This document shows positions 1 through 7,029 of a stretch of DNA of 25,823 bases, in pieces. The notes beneath the pieces were generated by a model, which saw nothing but the letters and a program-made list of their open reading frames with translations, searched no databases and was not told the origin of the DNA. A program made the position numbers and the translations under genes. The stretch comes from JAWOJB01 sp046484325 (GTDB lineage: Bacteria; Actinomycetota; Acidimicrobiia; Spongiisociales; ZC4RG35), in contig JAWOJB010000058.1 in assembly GCA_046484325.1 (NCBI GenBank), positions 1 to 25,823 of the forward strand, given 5' to 3'. Numbering within the stretch: position 1 is the first letter of the stretch; each line of letters starts with the position of its first letter.

Positions 1-735
1 GCGGTCCCACACGAGGTTGAACTCGGCGTACCGGCCCCGGCGCCGCAGGTGCCACAACTCCTGGTCGGGGGTGACGGCAGTCCCGACCCGCCGTCGGAGG
101 ATCGGGAGATAGGCCTCGGCGAGTCGCGAGCCGAAGTCCTGGACGAATGCCCACACCTCCTCGAGTGGATCGTCGAGGTGATCGAAGAAGAGCCCGCCGA
201 CCCCGCGTCCCTCGTCACGGTGGTGGAGGCGGAAGTAGTCGTCGCATGCCTCCTTCCAGGCACGATGGTCGGCGACGGGATGGTTCTCGCACACGTCGCG
301 CAGCACCTGGTGGAAGTGACGGGCGTCGTCCTCGTAGAGGTACCAGGGCGTGAGGTCGGCGCCGCCGCCGAACCAGGCCCGTCCGACGTCGGTCTCGAAG
401 TACCGGAGGTTGGCGTGAAACGTGGGGGCGTGGGGATTGCGGGGGTGGACGATGATCGACGTCCCACAGGCGTAGAAGCTCTCCGCCGAGGCGGCCCGGC
501 CCTCGGACAGCCCGGGCGGCACGTCCCCCCAGACGGCCGACCAGTTGACGGCAGCCTTCTCGATCGGGCCCTCACCGGCGAGCACCCAGGTGTGACCACC
601 TCCCCCCCCGGCCCGATCCCACCGATCGCGCCGGAACCGGGCCGTCTCATCGAGACGCTCGAGATCCGCCGCGAAGCCCGCCTGGAGACTGCGGGACCAC
701 GTCTCGAACGCCGAGCGATCGATGTCCGACATCAT
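1..735 (-). CDS. hemF: Oxygen-dependent coproporphyrinogen III oxidase HemF (3' end outside window)
   Basis: HemF converts coproporphyrinogen III to protoporphyrinogen IX by O2-dependent oxidative decarboxylation of two propionates, in the cytoplasm. The reverse strand gives 245 uninterrupted codons to the window edge. Family landmarks are present in order: the RNPHAPTFHANLRYFE region near residue 90, WFGGGADLTPWYLYEDDA near 110, and the signature RRGRYAEFNLVWDR at the truncated end. The usual length is about 300 residues, so roughly 50-60 C-terminal residues lie outside. Two adjacent ATGs (735 and 732) compete, and a GGAGG at 745-741 lies 5 and 8 bases upstream of them. It is one of few genes here with a clear Shine-Dalgarno. 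It diverges from the F420-type reductase with only 27 bases between starts, and hemH lies two genes away. Most actinobacteria use the coproporphyrin route instead, so HemF implies the protoporphyrin route here. Confidence 0.95.
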   Translation of the reverse strand, partial: MMSDIDRSAFETWSRSLQAGFAADLERLDETARFRRDRWDRAGGGGGHTWVLAGEGPIEKAAVNWSAVWGDVPPGLSEGRAASAESFYACGTSIIVHPRNPHAPTFHANLRYFETDVGRAWFGGGADLTPWYLYEDDARHFHQVLRDVCENHPVADHRAWKEACDDYFRLHHRDEGRGVGGLFFDHLDDPLEEVWAFVQDFGSRLAEAYLPILRRRVGTAVTPDQELWHLRRRGRYAEFNLVWDR

Positions 736-740
736 CGGGA

Positions 741-745
741 CCTCC
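741..745 (-). promoter_or_regulatory. Shine-Dalgarno of hemF
   Basis: GGAGG on the minus strand lies 5 bases before ATG 735 and 8 bases before ATG 732. The second spacing is the more usual one. It overlaps the TAGGCT box of the divergent gene (748-753) closely enough that both signals share the 27-base spacer. Confidence 0.6.
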
Positions 746-747
746 GA

Positions 748-753
748 TAGGCT
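748..753 (+). promoter_or_regulatory. -10 box (TAGGCT), leaderless start of the F420-type reductase gene
   Basis: TAGGCT is followed by 9 bases and then ATG 763, with no Shine-Dalgarno between. It is one of a recurring set of TANNNT boxes at this distance in the window. No conserved -35 hexamer is visible upstream. Confidence 0.55.
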
Positions 754-762
754 CGCCCGCCC

Positions 763-1152
763 ATGACCCGCGGCCCCGCCGACCTCACGCCTTCGGAGCT
801 CGACTTCCTCGCCGAGCGCCACCTCGGGACGCTCACGACGCTCCGCCCCGACGGTTCACCGCACGTCGTTGCGATCGCCTTCGTGTACGACCCGGCCGAC
901 GCGGTGGTGCGCATCATCACCTCGGACGGGAGCCGCAAGGTCCGGAACACGGAACGGGGCGGCCGGGCGGCGGTCTGCCAGGTGGAGGGACCGCGGTGGC
1001 TCACGCTGGAAGGGCCGGCGGTGGTTCGGCGGGACCCCCCGGAGGTCGCCACCGCCGTGGCTGCCTTCGAGCGCCGGTACCGGCCCGCTCGGGAGAACCC
1101 GAATCGGGTGGCGATCGAGATCGCGGTCGACCGCGTGCTCGGACGAGCCTGA
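763..1152 (+). CDS. PPOX/FDOR-B family F420-dependent reductase, probable biliverdin reductase
   Basis: This 129-residue split-barrel flavin/deazaflavin oxidoreductase has the family pattern FLAERHLGTLTTLRPDGSPH, then RIITSDGSRKVRN, then GPRWLTLEGPAV and a C-terminal VAIEIAVDRVLG. From memory the whole pattern, including the ending, closely resembles mycobacterial Rv2074, which reduces biliverdin to bilirubin with reduced F420. That specific function is an inference; other FDOR-B members act on other substrates. The start at ATG 763 is set by the TAGGCT box 9 bases upstream. It is divergent from hemF and ends one base short of the convergent hemH, so it sits inside a heme-synthesis neighbourhood, which agrees with a tetrapyrrole role. 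If correct, the organism makes F420. Confidence 0.75.
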   Translation: MTRGPADLTPSELDFLAERHLGTLTTLRPDGSPHVVAIAFVYDPADAVVRIITSDGSRKVRNTERGGRAAVCQVEGPRWLTLEGPAVVRRDPPEVATAVAAFERRYRPARENPNRVAIEIAVDRVLGRA

Positions 1153-1153
1153 C

Positions 1154-2185
1154 TCATCCGGCCCGGCGCACGAGGTCCGCCACGGCCGCCGCCCACGGCT
1201 CGGTGTGGTTCACGCAGGGGACGAGCAGGAAGCCGGTGCCGCCCAGCCCGGTCCACTGGTCGCGACCCCGAATCCCGATCTCTTCGAGGGTCTCCAGGCA
1301 GTCGGCCACGAAGGAGGGAGTGAGGACGGCCAATCTCCTGACGCCACTCTCGTACAACTTCGGGAGCACCTTGTCGGTGTAGGGCCGGATCCACCGTTGC
1401 CCGGCCAACCGGGACTGGAACGACGTCGAATAGGACCCCTCGGCCAGCCCGAGCTGAGCCGCCAGGGCTCGCGAGGTCGCAAAGGCCTGAGCCCGATAGC
1501 AGTACCGGTTGGCCTCGACGATCCGATCGCAGCACGACGGCCGGGCGAGGCACCAGTCCCCGCTGACGTCGCTCTTCTCGATCTGTTTCTCGGGGAGGCC
1601 GTGGTAGCTGAACAGCACGTGATCGGCGGCGAACTCGTCCAGCAACGGCCGGGCCACCTCGGCCACCGCCTGCACGAATCTCGGCTCGTCGTAGAAAGCC
1701 CCGATCGACGAGACGGCCGGAACGTTCCAGCGGGCCCCGATGACCTCGAGCGCCCTCTCGGCGGCTGACCCCGTCGCCGCCGACGAGTACTGGGGGAACA
1801 GGGGCAGCACGACGATGTGCTCGCAACCGGCCGCCACCAGGCCCTCGACGGCGGACTCGATCGACGGCTGCTGGTATCGCATCCCCACGGCCACCCGGTA
1901 CCGGTCGCCCAGGAGGCGAGCGACCGCCTCGCCGAGCTCGGCGGTGTTGAGCACGAGCGGGGACCCTGCCTCGGTCCAGATCTTCTCGTACGCCTCCGCC
2001 GAACGCCGGGGGCGGAACGGCAAGATGACCGCCTTGAGGAGCAGCCAGCGGACAGGAGCGGGCACGTCGAGCACGCGCGGATCCGAGAGGAACTCGTCGA
2101 GGTACCGGCGCACGTCGGACACCCGCGTCGAGTCGGGCGTCCCGAGCTGGACGAGCAGGACGCCCACGGGGCTGGAGTCACGCAT
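1154..2185 (-). CDS. hemH: Ferrochelatase
   Basis: HemH inserts Fe2+ into a porphyrin, the last or next-to-last step of heme synthesis. The protein has 343 residues, starting MRDSSPVGVLLVQLGTPDS, a standard ferrochelatase opening. Catalytic His195 lies in FSYHGLPEKQ and Glu298 in DCLETLEE. Four cysteines at 212, 218, 219 and 229 sit just after the catalytic His, a pattern I associate with the Bacteroidota/Deltaproteobacteria type rather than the usual actinobacterial enzyme. They could hold a [2Fe-2S] cluster, which some bacterial ferrochelatases carry, but this is not shown. The start at ATG 2185 is set by TAGCGT 8 bases upstream; an in-frame extension to 2284 has no family sequence. It converges on the reductase gene with a one-base gap. 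Together with HemF it most likely acts on protoporphyrin IX. Confidence 0.95.
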   Translation of the reverse strand: MRDSSPVGVLLVQLGTPDSTRVSDVRRYLDEFLSDPRVLDVPAPVRWLLLKAVILPFRPRRSAEAYEKIWTEAGSPLVLNTAELGEAVARLLGDRYRVAVGMRYQQPSIESAVEGLVAAGCEHIVVLPLFPQYSSAATGSAAERALEVIGARWNVPAVSSIGAFYDEPRFVQAVAEVARPLLDEFAADHVLFSYHGLPEKQIEKSDVSGDWCLARPSCCDRIVEANRYCYRAQAFATSRALAAQLGLAEGSYSTSFQSRLAGQRWIRPYTDKVLPKLYESGVRRLAVLTPSFVADCLETLEEIGIRGRDQWTGLGGTGFLLVPCVNHTEPWAAAVADLVRRAG

Positions 2186-2193
2186 GAGCGGCG

Positions 2194-2199
2194 ACGCTA
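2194..2199 (-). promoter_or_regulatory. -10 box (TAGCGT), leaderless start of hemH
   Basis: TAGCGT on the minus strand, 8 bases before ATG 2185, with no Shine-Dalgarno in the gap. The 120 bases from here to the -10 box of the PQ-loop gene contain nothing else I can name. Confidence 0.6.
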
Positions 2200-2304
2200 G
2201 GTGAGCATCGATCGGACAGGGAGTCGAGATCCGAGCGAAGGGTCGTCGAAGGCGGCCATGTCGACGACAGCGCGATGCCCGCACGTGCGTCCGATCGGGA
2301 TGGA

Positions 2305-2310
2305 TAGTCT
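2305..2310 (+). promoter_or_regulatory. -10 box (TAGTCT), leaderless start of the PQ-loop gene
   Basis: TAGTCT lies 9 bases before ATG 2320 and no Shine-Dalgarno is present. The divergent hemH promoter is about 105 bases away. Confidence 0.55.
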
Positions 2311-2319
2311 GCCCAGACC

Positions 2320-2922
2320 ATGCGGCCCGCCGATCTCGCCGTGGTGGTTGCCACGATCCTGGCCGCCATCTTCCTGCTCCCCCAGATCGTGAAGCTCGCG
2401 CGCACCGGCGACTCCACGGGTGTCTCGGCGACCTGGCCGGCCCTGGGAGCGGTCACGAACGTCGGCTGGTTCGCCTACCTCTCCAGCCAGCAGCTGTGGT
2501 TGTCGGTGCCGTCGACCGTGCTGATGATGGTGTTCTACTCGACGGTCCTGCGGTACCTGGCCAGGACGGGACGCTCGATACGGGGCCCGGCCATCCGCGG
2601 TCTGGTGTGGGGCCTGATGCTGCTTGCCGTCTTCCGCATGGGAGGATGGGAAACCCTCGGGCTGGTACTCGGCCTCTCGTACGCCGTGCAACTGGCGCCC
2701 TCGGTGTGGACGGCCTACCGCACCCCTGCCCCGAGCGGCATCTCACCGGGCACGTGGTGGCTGGGTGGGATCGAGGCGGTGCTGTGGGGGGTCTATGGGT
2801 GGGGCTACCAGGACGTCCCGATCATGATCTTCGCGGGCGTTGGTGTGGTGGTCTCGTCGCTCATGCTCGGCCGGTTCTACGCCACCCGCCACCGCTGGCA
2901 GCGGGTTCCGGCGCCGGCCTGA
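2320..2922 (+). CDS. PQ-loop repeat (SWEET/MtN3-like) membrane protein
   Basis: A 200-residue, very hydrophobic protein with about seven membrane segments. The first PQ-loop motif is at residues 21-36 (PQIVKLARTGDSTGVS) and a second, weaker copy is near residue 127 (PSVWTAYRTPAPSGIS). Two such three-helix units are the layout of SWEET sugar carriers and lysosomal-type PQ-loop amino acid carriers. A facilitated transporter in the cytoplasmic membrane is therefore plausible, but the substrate cannot be read from the sequence. The start follows a TAGTCT box by 9 bases. It ends three bases from the stop of the convergent thioesterase gene, so the two transcripts must overlap unless they terminate inside coding sequence. 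Confidence 0.75.
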   Translation: MRPADLAVVVATILAAIFLLPQIVKLARTGDSTGVSATWPALGAVTNVGWFAYLSSQQLWLSVPSTVLMMVFYSTVLRYLARTGRSIRGPAIRGLVWGLMLLAVFRMGGWETLGLVLGLSYAVQLAPSVWTAYRTPAPSGISPGTWWLGGIEAVLWGVYGWGYQDVPIMIFAGVGVVVSSLMLGRFYATRHRWQRVPAPA

Positions 2923-2925
2923 CGC

Positions 2926-3363
2926 TCACCCGCCGACGCCCCCGATCGACTCGGCATCCGTGAGGTTGTGAAGTCGGACCTGGCCCCTCGCCACCGGCTT
3001 GCCATCGGACGATCTCGTGACCTCGACCTGCCAGAGCTGCTGGCTCCGCCCCCGGTGGACAGGAGTCGCCACGCCGGTCACCGCCCCCTCCCGCACCGAC
3101 CGAAGGAAGTCCGTCGTGTTCGACACCCCCACCACGGCCTGGATCCCCCGCTCGAGCCCCCACACCGCGGCCCCGATCGAGCCGAGCGTCTCGACGATCG
3201 AGCAGTACACCCCACCGTGGACGATGCCGTACGGCTGCTTGTGTCGGTCATCGACGTCGAGCGTTCCCACCACCCGGTCGCCGGTCGCCTCGACGATCTC
3301 GAGGCCGATGAGCCGCTCGAACCCCGAGGGCGGCGGGAACGGGAACGGCCAGGTCTCGGACAC
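2926..3363 (-). CDS. PaaI-family hotdog thioesterase
   Basis: A 145-residue hotdog-fold acyl-CoA thioesterase. The core motif GIVHGGVYCSIVETLGS (about residues 60-76) holds the HGG oxyanion region and the acidic catalytic position E of PaaI-like enzymes. The following segment NTTDFLRSVREGAVTG and the strands QQLWQVEVTRSSDGKPVARG complete the fold. It probably hydrolyses aromatic or medium-chain acyl-CoA thioesters, but the substrate is unknown. I place the start at GTG 3363 (VSETWPFPF) because TATCGT lies 7 bases upstream. A longer frame to 3408 adds 15 residues without family similarity. It is divergent from the AlkD-like gene and convergent with the PQ-loop gene. Confidence 0.85.
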   Translation of the reverse strand: MSETWPFPFPPPSGFERLIGLEIVEATGDRVVGTLDVDDRHKQPYGIVHGGVYCSIVETLGSIGAAVWGLERGIQAVVGVSNTTDFLRSVREGAVTGVATPVHRGRSQQLWQVEVTRSSDGKPVARGQVRLHNLTDAESIGGVGG

Positions 3364-3370
3364 GGCGGCG

Positions 3371-3376
3371 ACGATA
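3371..3376 (-). promoter_or_regulatory. -10 box (TATCGT), leaderless start of the thioesterase gene
   Basis: TATCGT on the minus strand lies 7 bases before GTG 3363. It decides between this start and the longer frame, since the longer start would place the promoter inside the gene. Confidence 0.5.
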
Positions 3377-3421
3377 CCCGGGAGCGCTCGCCCCGCATCC
3401 GGAGGCATCCGGCCTTCGCGG

Positions 3422-3427
3422 TAGGGT
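3422..3427 (+). promoter_or_regulatory. -10 box (TAGGGT), leaderless start of the AlkD-like gene
   Basis: TAGGGT lies 7 bases before GTG 3435. An ATG at 3430 is out of frame with the protein. Confidence 0.6.
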
Positions 3428-3434
3428 CGATGGG

Positions 3435-4163
3435 GTGGAAGCCCGGATCGTCGCCGCCCGCCTCGACCAGGAGCTGGCCGCCTCGGGAACGCCCGATCGG
3501 GCAGAGCAGGAGCGGCGGTACCTCAAGAGCGACCTCCGGCACTACGGCACCGGCCTCCCGACGATCCACCGGCTGGCCAAGGGCGCCGCCGCCGGGCTCG
3601 ACCACGACTCGCTCGTGAGCGTCGCCTCCGCCCTCTGGTCCGAACCGGTGCACGAACGGCGGATGCTGGCCGCCACTCTGCTCGAGGACCGCTCCGACCT
3701 GCTCGAGCCCTCCGATCTCGCCTGGCTCGAGTCGCTGATCCGGGACTCACGGACCTGGGCCCTCGTCGACACCCTCGCCCCTTCGGTGGCCGGGCCGCTC
3801 GTCGACCGCCATCCCGAGCTGGAGGCGGTGCTCGAACGCTGGTCACGGGACCCCGACTTTTGGATGCGGCGGGCCGCCCTCCTCGTCCACCTCCTTCCGC
3901 TCCGGGCGGGGGCCGGCGACTTCGATCGGTTCGGCCGTTACGCCGACCTGATGCTGGAGGATCAGGAGTTCTTCGTTCGGAAGGCCATCGGCTGGGTGCT
4001 GCGCGATACGGCGCGAGGCCGCCCCGAGCTGGTGGAGGCATGGGTGGCGCCGCGGACCCACCGGATGTCGGGGGTCACGATCCGGGAGGCCGTCAAACGG
4101 CTTCCCGAACCCGCGCGGGAACGACTCCTGGCGGCCCATCGGGCCCGGCAACCCGCCGGCTGA
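3435..4163 (+). CDS. AlkD-type DNA alkylation repair glycosylase
   Basis: A 242-residue all-helical HEAT-repeat protein of the DNA alkylation repair family, which excises positively charged alkylated bases (3-methyladenine, 7-methylguanine) without base flipping. The active-site arrangement matches Bacillus cereus AlkD almost residue for residue: Trp108 and Asp112 in TWALVD, and Arg145/Arg146 in DPDFWMRRAALL. The C-terminal block FFVRKAIGWVLRDTARG is another family landmark. The start is GTG 3435, preceded by TAGGGT. The stop abuts the stop of the convergent aminotransferase gene with no base between them, inside a 12-base palindrome. The gene stands alone, with no adaptive-response regulator nearby. 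Confidence 0.9.
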   Translation: MEARIVAARLDQELAASGTPDRAEQERRYLKSDLRHYGTGLPTIHRLAKGAAAGLDHDSLVSVASALWSEPVHERRMLAATLLEDRSDLLEPSDLAWLESLIRDSRTWALVDTLAPSVAGPLVDRHPELEAVLERWSRDPDFWMRRAALLVHLLPLRAGAGDFDRFGRYADLMLEDQEFFVRKAIGWVLRDTARGRPELVEAWVAPRTHRMSGVTIREAVKRLPEPARERLLAAHRARQPAG

Positions 4164-4169
4164 TCAGCC
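4158..4169. repeat. 12-base palindrome spanning two convergent stop codons
   Basis: GGCTGATCAGCC is a perfect palindrome. Its centre, TGATCA, is the TGA of the AlkD-like gene on one strand and the TGA of the aminotransferase on the other. It is too short to form a convincing terminator hairpin and may be a simple consequence of abutting stops. Confidence 0.5.
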
Positions 4170-5312
4170 CTGCGATGCCACCCAGGCCTGCAGTCGCAGG
4201 GCCGCCTCCGCCATGACCTCGGGTGCCTCGGAGAATGAGAAGCGCACGTGGTGGTGGCCCTCTGCAGGATCGAAGTCGACCCCGGGCGTTGCCGCCACGC
4301 CGATCTCATCGAGCCAGCGCCGGCAAAGCTCCTGGCTGTCGTCCGCCAGGTGACGCACATCCGCCCAGATGTAGAAGGCCCCGTCGGGTGGGGCAATCTC
4401 GGTGATGCCGGCCCGACGGAGCCCTTCGATCAGCACCGCCCGACCACGAGCGTATCGATCCACATTGGCGTCGAGCTCGTCGCGGCAGTCGAGTGCAGCC
4501 AGCCCTGCCAGCTGGGAGATGGCCGGCGGCGAGATGAAGAGGTTCTGGGCCAGCACCTCGACCGGGCGCATCAGCGACTCGGGGAGCACGAGCCAGCCGA
4601 GGCGCCAGCCGGTCATCGAGTAGTACTTCGAGAACGACTGGACGACGACGGCCCCTTCCGTCACCTCGAGCACGGACACCGCCCGGTCGCGATAGGTGAT
4701 GCCGTGGTAGATCTCATCCGAGATCAGCCGGATCCCGCCGGTATCGGCGAATCGGGCCAGCGCCGCGAGCTCCCCGGTGGACAGGGCGGTGCCGGTGGGA
4801 TTCGACGGGCTGGCCACCACCAGCCCGGCCAGCTCACCCGCCCCGGAGACGACCTCGGGGGTGGGGACGTACCGGGTGTCGGGGCCCACCCGGATGCCGA
4901 CGGGCTCCAGGCCGAGGGCCGAGATCATGTTGCGATATGCCGGGTATCCGGGCTCGGTCACCCCGATGCGGTCGCCGACGTCGAAGGCGGCCAGGAGCAG
5001 GAGCAGGAACGCCCCCGATGCCCCCACCGTCACGAGCACCTGGTGGGCACCGACGTCGACGTCGTACTGCTCCCGGTAGTGCCGGGCGATCCGCTCCCTG
5101 AGCTCATCGGTCCCGGCGGCCTGCGTGTACCCCAGCCGATCGGCCTCGATCGACCGCGACGCCGCGTCGAGGGCACCTGCGGGCGCGTGGGTCATCGGCT
5201 GGCCGACCTCGAGGTGCAGCACGTCGCCGGAGGCAGCCTGTCGCTCGGCCGCCGCCCGCATGACCTCCATCACGTAGAACGGCGGGATGGCTGATCGGCG
5301 CGAGGGCTCCAC
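4164..5312 (-). CDS. Class I/II PLP-dependent aminotransferase
   Basis: A 382-residue fold-type I aminotransferase of the aspartate/aromatic/alanine group. Motifs in order are DVLHLEVGQP, a GYTQAAGTDELRERIA segment, the substrate and cofactor region EPGYPAYRN, VVASPSNPTGT, SDEIYHGITY, the PLP lysine Lys229 in QSFSKYYSMTGWRLGW, and a C-terminal HHVRFSFS arginine region. The donor and acceptor amino acids cannot be told from the sequence. The start could be ATG 5315 or GTG 5312. A TACCCT box lies 3 and 6 bases upstream of them, and 6 bases fits the other leaderless genes, so I choose 5312. It is divergent from ferritin. Confidence 0.9.
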   Translation of the reverse strand: MEPSRRSAIPPFYVMEVMRAAAERQAASGDVLHLEVGQPMTHAPAGALDAASRSIEADRLGYTQAAGTDELRERIARHYREQYDVDVGAHQVLVTVGASGAFLLLLLAAFDVGDRIGVTEPGYPAYRNMISALGLEPVGIRVGPDTRYVPTPEVVSGAGELAGLVVASPSNPTGTALSTGELAALARFADTGGIRLISDEIYHGITYRDRAVSVLEVTEGAVVVQSFSKYYSMTGWRLGWLVLPESLMRPVEVLAQNLFISPPAISQLAGLAALDCRDELDANVDRYARGRAVLIEGLRRAGITEIAPPDGAFYIWADVRHLADDSQELCRRWLDEIGVAATPGVDFDPAEGHHHVRFSFSEAPEVMAEAALRLQAWVASQG

Positions 5313-5318
5313 CATCCG

Positions 5319-5324
5319 AGGGTA
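5319..5324 (-). promoter_or_regulatory. -10 box (TACCCT), leaderless start of the aminotransferase gene
   Basis: TACCCT on the minus strand leaves 6 bases to GTG 5312 but only 3 to ATG 5315. A transcript starting 6-7 bases after the box would exclude the ATG. Confidence 0.5.
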
Positions 5325-5356
5325 CCCGCCGCTTGGGTGTGGGCCGGCCGGGAGCG

Positions 5357-5362
5357 TACGAT
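5357..5362 (+). promoter_or_regulatory. Probable -10 box (TACGAT) of the ferritin gene
   Basis: TACGAT lies 21 bases before ATG 5384. Transcription from it would give a short leader that carries the GAGGAGG site, unlike the leaderless genes around it. I see no clear iron-box palindrome. Confidence 0.4.
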
Positions 5363-5372
5363 CGGTCCGCCC

Positions 5373-5379
5373 GAGGAGG
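5373..5379 (+). promoter_or_regulatory. Shine-Dalgarno of the ferritin gene
   Basis: GAGGAGG ends 4 bases before ATG 5384 and 10 bases before the in-frame ATG 5390. The real start could be either; both give a normal ferritin N terminus. Confidence 0.7.
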
Positions 5380-5383
5380 TCGC

Positions 5384-5887
5384 ATGGAGATGAAACCCCA
5401 ACTCGCCGAAGCCTTCAACCGTCACATCGCGCTCGAGCTCGAGTCCTCGCTCGCGTATCTGCAGATGGCCGCCTACTTCGAGGCCGCCAGCCTCCCCGGC
5501 ATGGCGTCGTGGATGCGGCTCCAGTCGGAGGAGGAGCGGGCCCACGCCCTGAAGTTCTTCGACTTCCTGCTCGACCGTGGCAACGACGTGACGCTCGTGG
5601 CGCTCGGTGCCCCGAGATCCGAGTTCGAGAGCCCCGCGGACGTCTTCCACACCGCGCTCGAGCAGGAGCAGAAGGTCTCGGCTGCGATCGCCGAGCTGCA
5701 CAGGACGGCCACCGAGGCAGGGGATGCCGCCAGCTACGCCCTGCTCCAGTGGTTCCTCGAGGAGCAGGTCGAGGAAGAGGCGACGGTGGGCCAGATCCTC
5801 GATCAGCTCAGGCTCGCCGGCGACGAAGGAACCGCCCTCCTCCTGCTCGATCGCGAGCTGGGCGCGCGAGGCCCCTCGCCCGCCTGA
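5384..5887 (+). CDS. Non-heme bacterial ferritin
   Basis: A 167-residue four-helix ferritin that oxidises Fe2+ and stores the mineral in a 24-subunit cytoplasmic shell. Ferroxidase ligands are visible: Glu in ALELESSLAY (helix A), Glu and His in SEEERAHALKFF (helix B), Glu in LEQEQK (helix C), and QWFLEEQVEEE (helix D). The layout follows E. coli FtnA, with the same GLN-type turn replaced by RGNDV, and the heme-binding Met of bacterioferritin is not evident. The start at ATG 5384 has a strong Shine-Dalgarno, which may support high expression. It is convergent with the amidohydrolase gene 13 bases on. The nearby hemF and hemH make this stretch rich in iron genes, although each is transcribed separately. 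Confidence 0.93.
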   Translation: MEMKPQLAEAFNRHIALELESSLAYLQMAAYFEAASLPGMASWMRLQSEEERAHALKFFDFLLDRGNDVTLVALGAPRSEFESPADVFHTALEQEQKVSAAIAELHRTATEAGDAASYALLQWFLEEQVEEEATVGQILDQLRLAGDEGTALLLLDRELGARGPSPA

Positions 5888-5900
5888 CTCGGACAGGAGC

Positions 5901-6980
5901 TCATCGGCGCCGGTCGAGGAGGACGCGGCCGAGGCGAATGACGAGCACCGGTCGGGTGAGGACCCCGAGGTCCTCCTCCGGATGCCGATCGAACGCCACC
6001 AGGTCGGCGGGGAGCGTCGGCTCGAACCCGGACGGGATCCCCGCGTACCGGAAAGCCGCGGTCGACGCGGACGCCACCGATGCTGCCGCAGGCAGCCCGA
6101 ACGCCGCCAGCCGGATCGCCTCGGCGCCCACTTCCCGGCTCGGGACCGCCAGATCCGTGCCGGCCAGTACGGCGACACCGGCATCGGCGGCGATGGGCAG
6201 CAGCGAGCGGACCCGATCGAGACCCTCGGTGAGCAGCCTCCCGCCGGTTCGCTCGGGCCCCACCTCGGCGATCACCGCCTCCACCCGGAGGATGGTCGGC
6301 ACCCACGCGCCGCCGCGGGCTCCGAGCACCCTGACGTCGTCCTCGGTCAGGAAGAGCCCGTGCTCGATCGAGTCGACCCCGGCTCGCACCGCCGTCGACG
6401 CCACCTCCGGGGCCATCGTGTGGAGGGCCACCCGGGCGCCGGCGGCATGGGCGAGGGCCACCGCCCGGGAGAGAGCCGCCTCCGAGAAGTTGGCCAACGC
6501 CCCCTGCCCGCGGCGCGGCCAGTCACCGACGAGCTTGACCCACCCCGCCGATGCCGATGCCTCGGCCGCCACCGCCGCAACGAGGCCGTCGTCGTCCACC
6601 TCGACGCCGAAGCCCGGGTAATAGCCGCCCGGGGCGGCAATCATCCGACCGGCGGCCTGGAGGTCGGGTCGATCCTCGGGCCGGGTGTCCAGGAGTGTGA
6701 GCACCGCCCGATCGCCCCATCCCTTGTCGAGACAGAGGAACACCCCCTGCTCGAGCGTGGCGTAGGCGCGACGGCGGATCTCCTCGGGACGGCCCGGCTC
6801 GAGCACCATCCAATCCTGGCTCAGGTGGGCGTGGGCGTCTGCCAGCCCCGCCAGGCACCACAGATCGGCCAGATCCAGGGTGGTGCCGCCCGGCGAGACG
6901 GGGTCCGCCCACCGGCCGTTCCGGGCATCGAGCTCGTGGCCGGCGCCGTCGAGCGATCGGAACGAGATCCGGAGGTCCAC
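5901..6980 (-). CDS. Amidohydrolase-superfamily metal-dependent hydrolase
   Basis: A protein of about 359 residues of the imidazolonepropionase/prolidase-like amidohydrolase group. The metal ligands can be followed along the barrel: His50 and His52 in LADAHAHL, a Lys in GWVKLVGDW, His in ALHTMAPE, His in SIEHGLFL and Asp in LAGTDLAVPS. A C-terminal PADLVAFDRHPEED belongs to the small beta domain. The substrate is unknown; cyclic amides, dipeptides and imidazolones are all possible. I prefer GTG 6980 because TACCGT lies 8 bases upstream. An in-frame ATG at 7013 would add 11 residues (MAAAIRLPSPA). It is divergent from the S41 protease gene. Confidence 0.85.
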   Translation of the reverse strand: MDLRISFRSLDGAGHELDARNGRWADPVSPGGTTLDLADLWCLAGLADAHAHLSQDWMVLEPGRPEEIRRRAYATLEQGVFLCLDKGWGDRAVLTLLDTRPEDRPDLQAAGRMIAAPGGYYPGFGVEVDDDGLVAAVAAEASASAGWVKLVGDWPRRGQGALANFSEAALSRAVALAHAAGARVALHTMAPEVASTAVRAGVDSIEHGLFLTEDDVRVLGARGGAWVPTILRVEAVIAEVGPERTGGRLLTEGLDRVRSLLPIAADAGVAVLAGTDLAVPSREVGAEAIRLAAFGLPAAASVASASTAAFRYAGIPSGFEPTLPADLVAFDRHPEEDLGVLTRPVLVIRLGRVLLDRRR

Positions 6981-6988
6981 CGCCGGCG

Positions 6989-6994
6989 ACGGTA
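6989..6994 (-). promoter_or_regulatory. -10 box (TACCGT), leaderless start of the amidohydrolase gene
   Basis: TACCGT on the minus strand lies 8 bases before GTG 6980. If ATG 7013 is used instead, this box is fortuitous. Confidence 0.45.
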
Positions 6995-7017
6995 GCCGGA
7001 TAGCCGCCGCCATCGGG

Positions 7018-7023
7018 TTGAAT
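7018..7023 (+). promoter_or_regulatory. Weak -10-like box (TTGAAT) of the S41 protease gene
   Basis: TTGAAT lies 6 bases before GTG 7030, at the distance seen for the TANNNT boxes, but with T instead of A at the usually invariant second position. Confidence 0.3.
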
Positions 7024-7029
7024 GGGCGG

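Noticed and set aside
2178..2691. Minus-strand open frames over the PQ-loop gene and the hemH upstream region.
   Set aside because: They are Arg/Pro/His-rich shadows with no recognisable domain, and the PQ-loop frame on the plus strand has clear membrane helices and motifs.
4158..4169. The palindrome at the AlkD/aminotransferase junction as a bidirectional terminator.
   Set aside because: The stem would be only about five pairs with almost no loop and no T tract. Abutting TGA codons force TGATCA by themselves.
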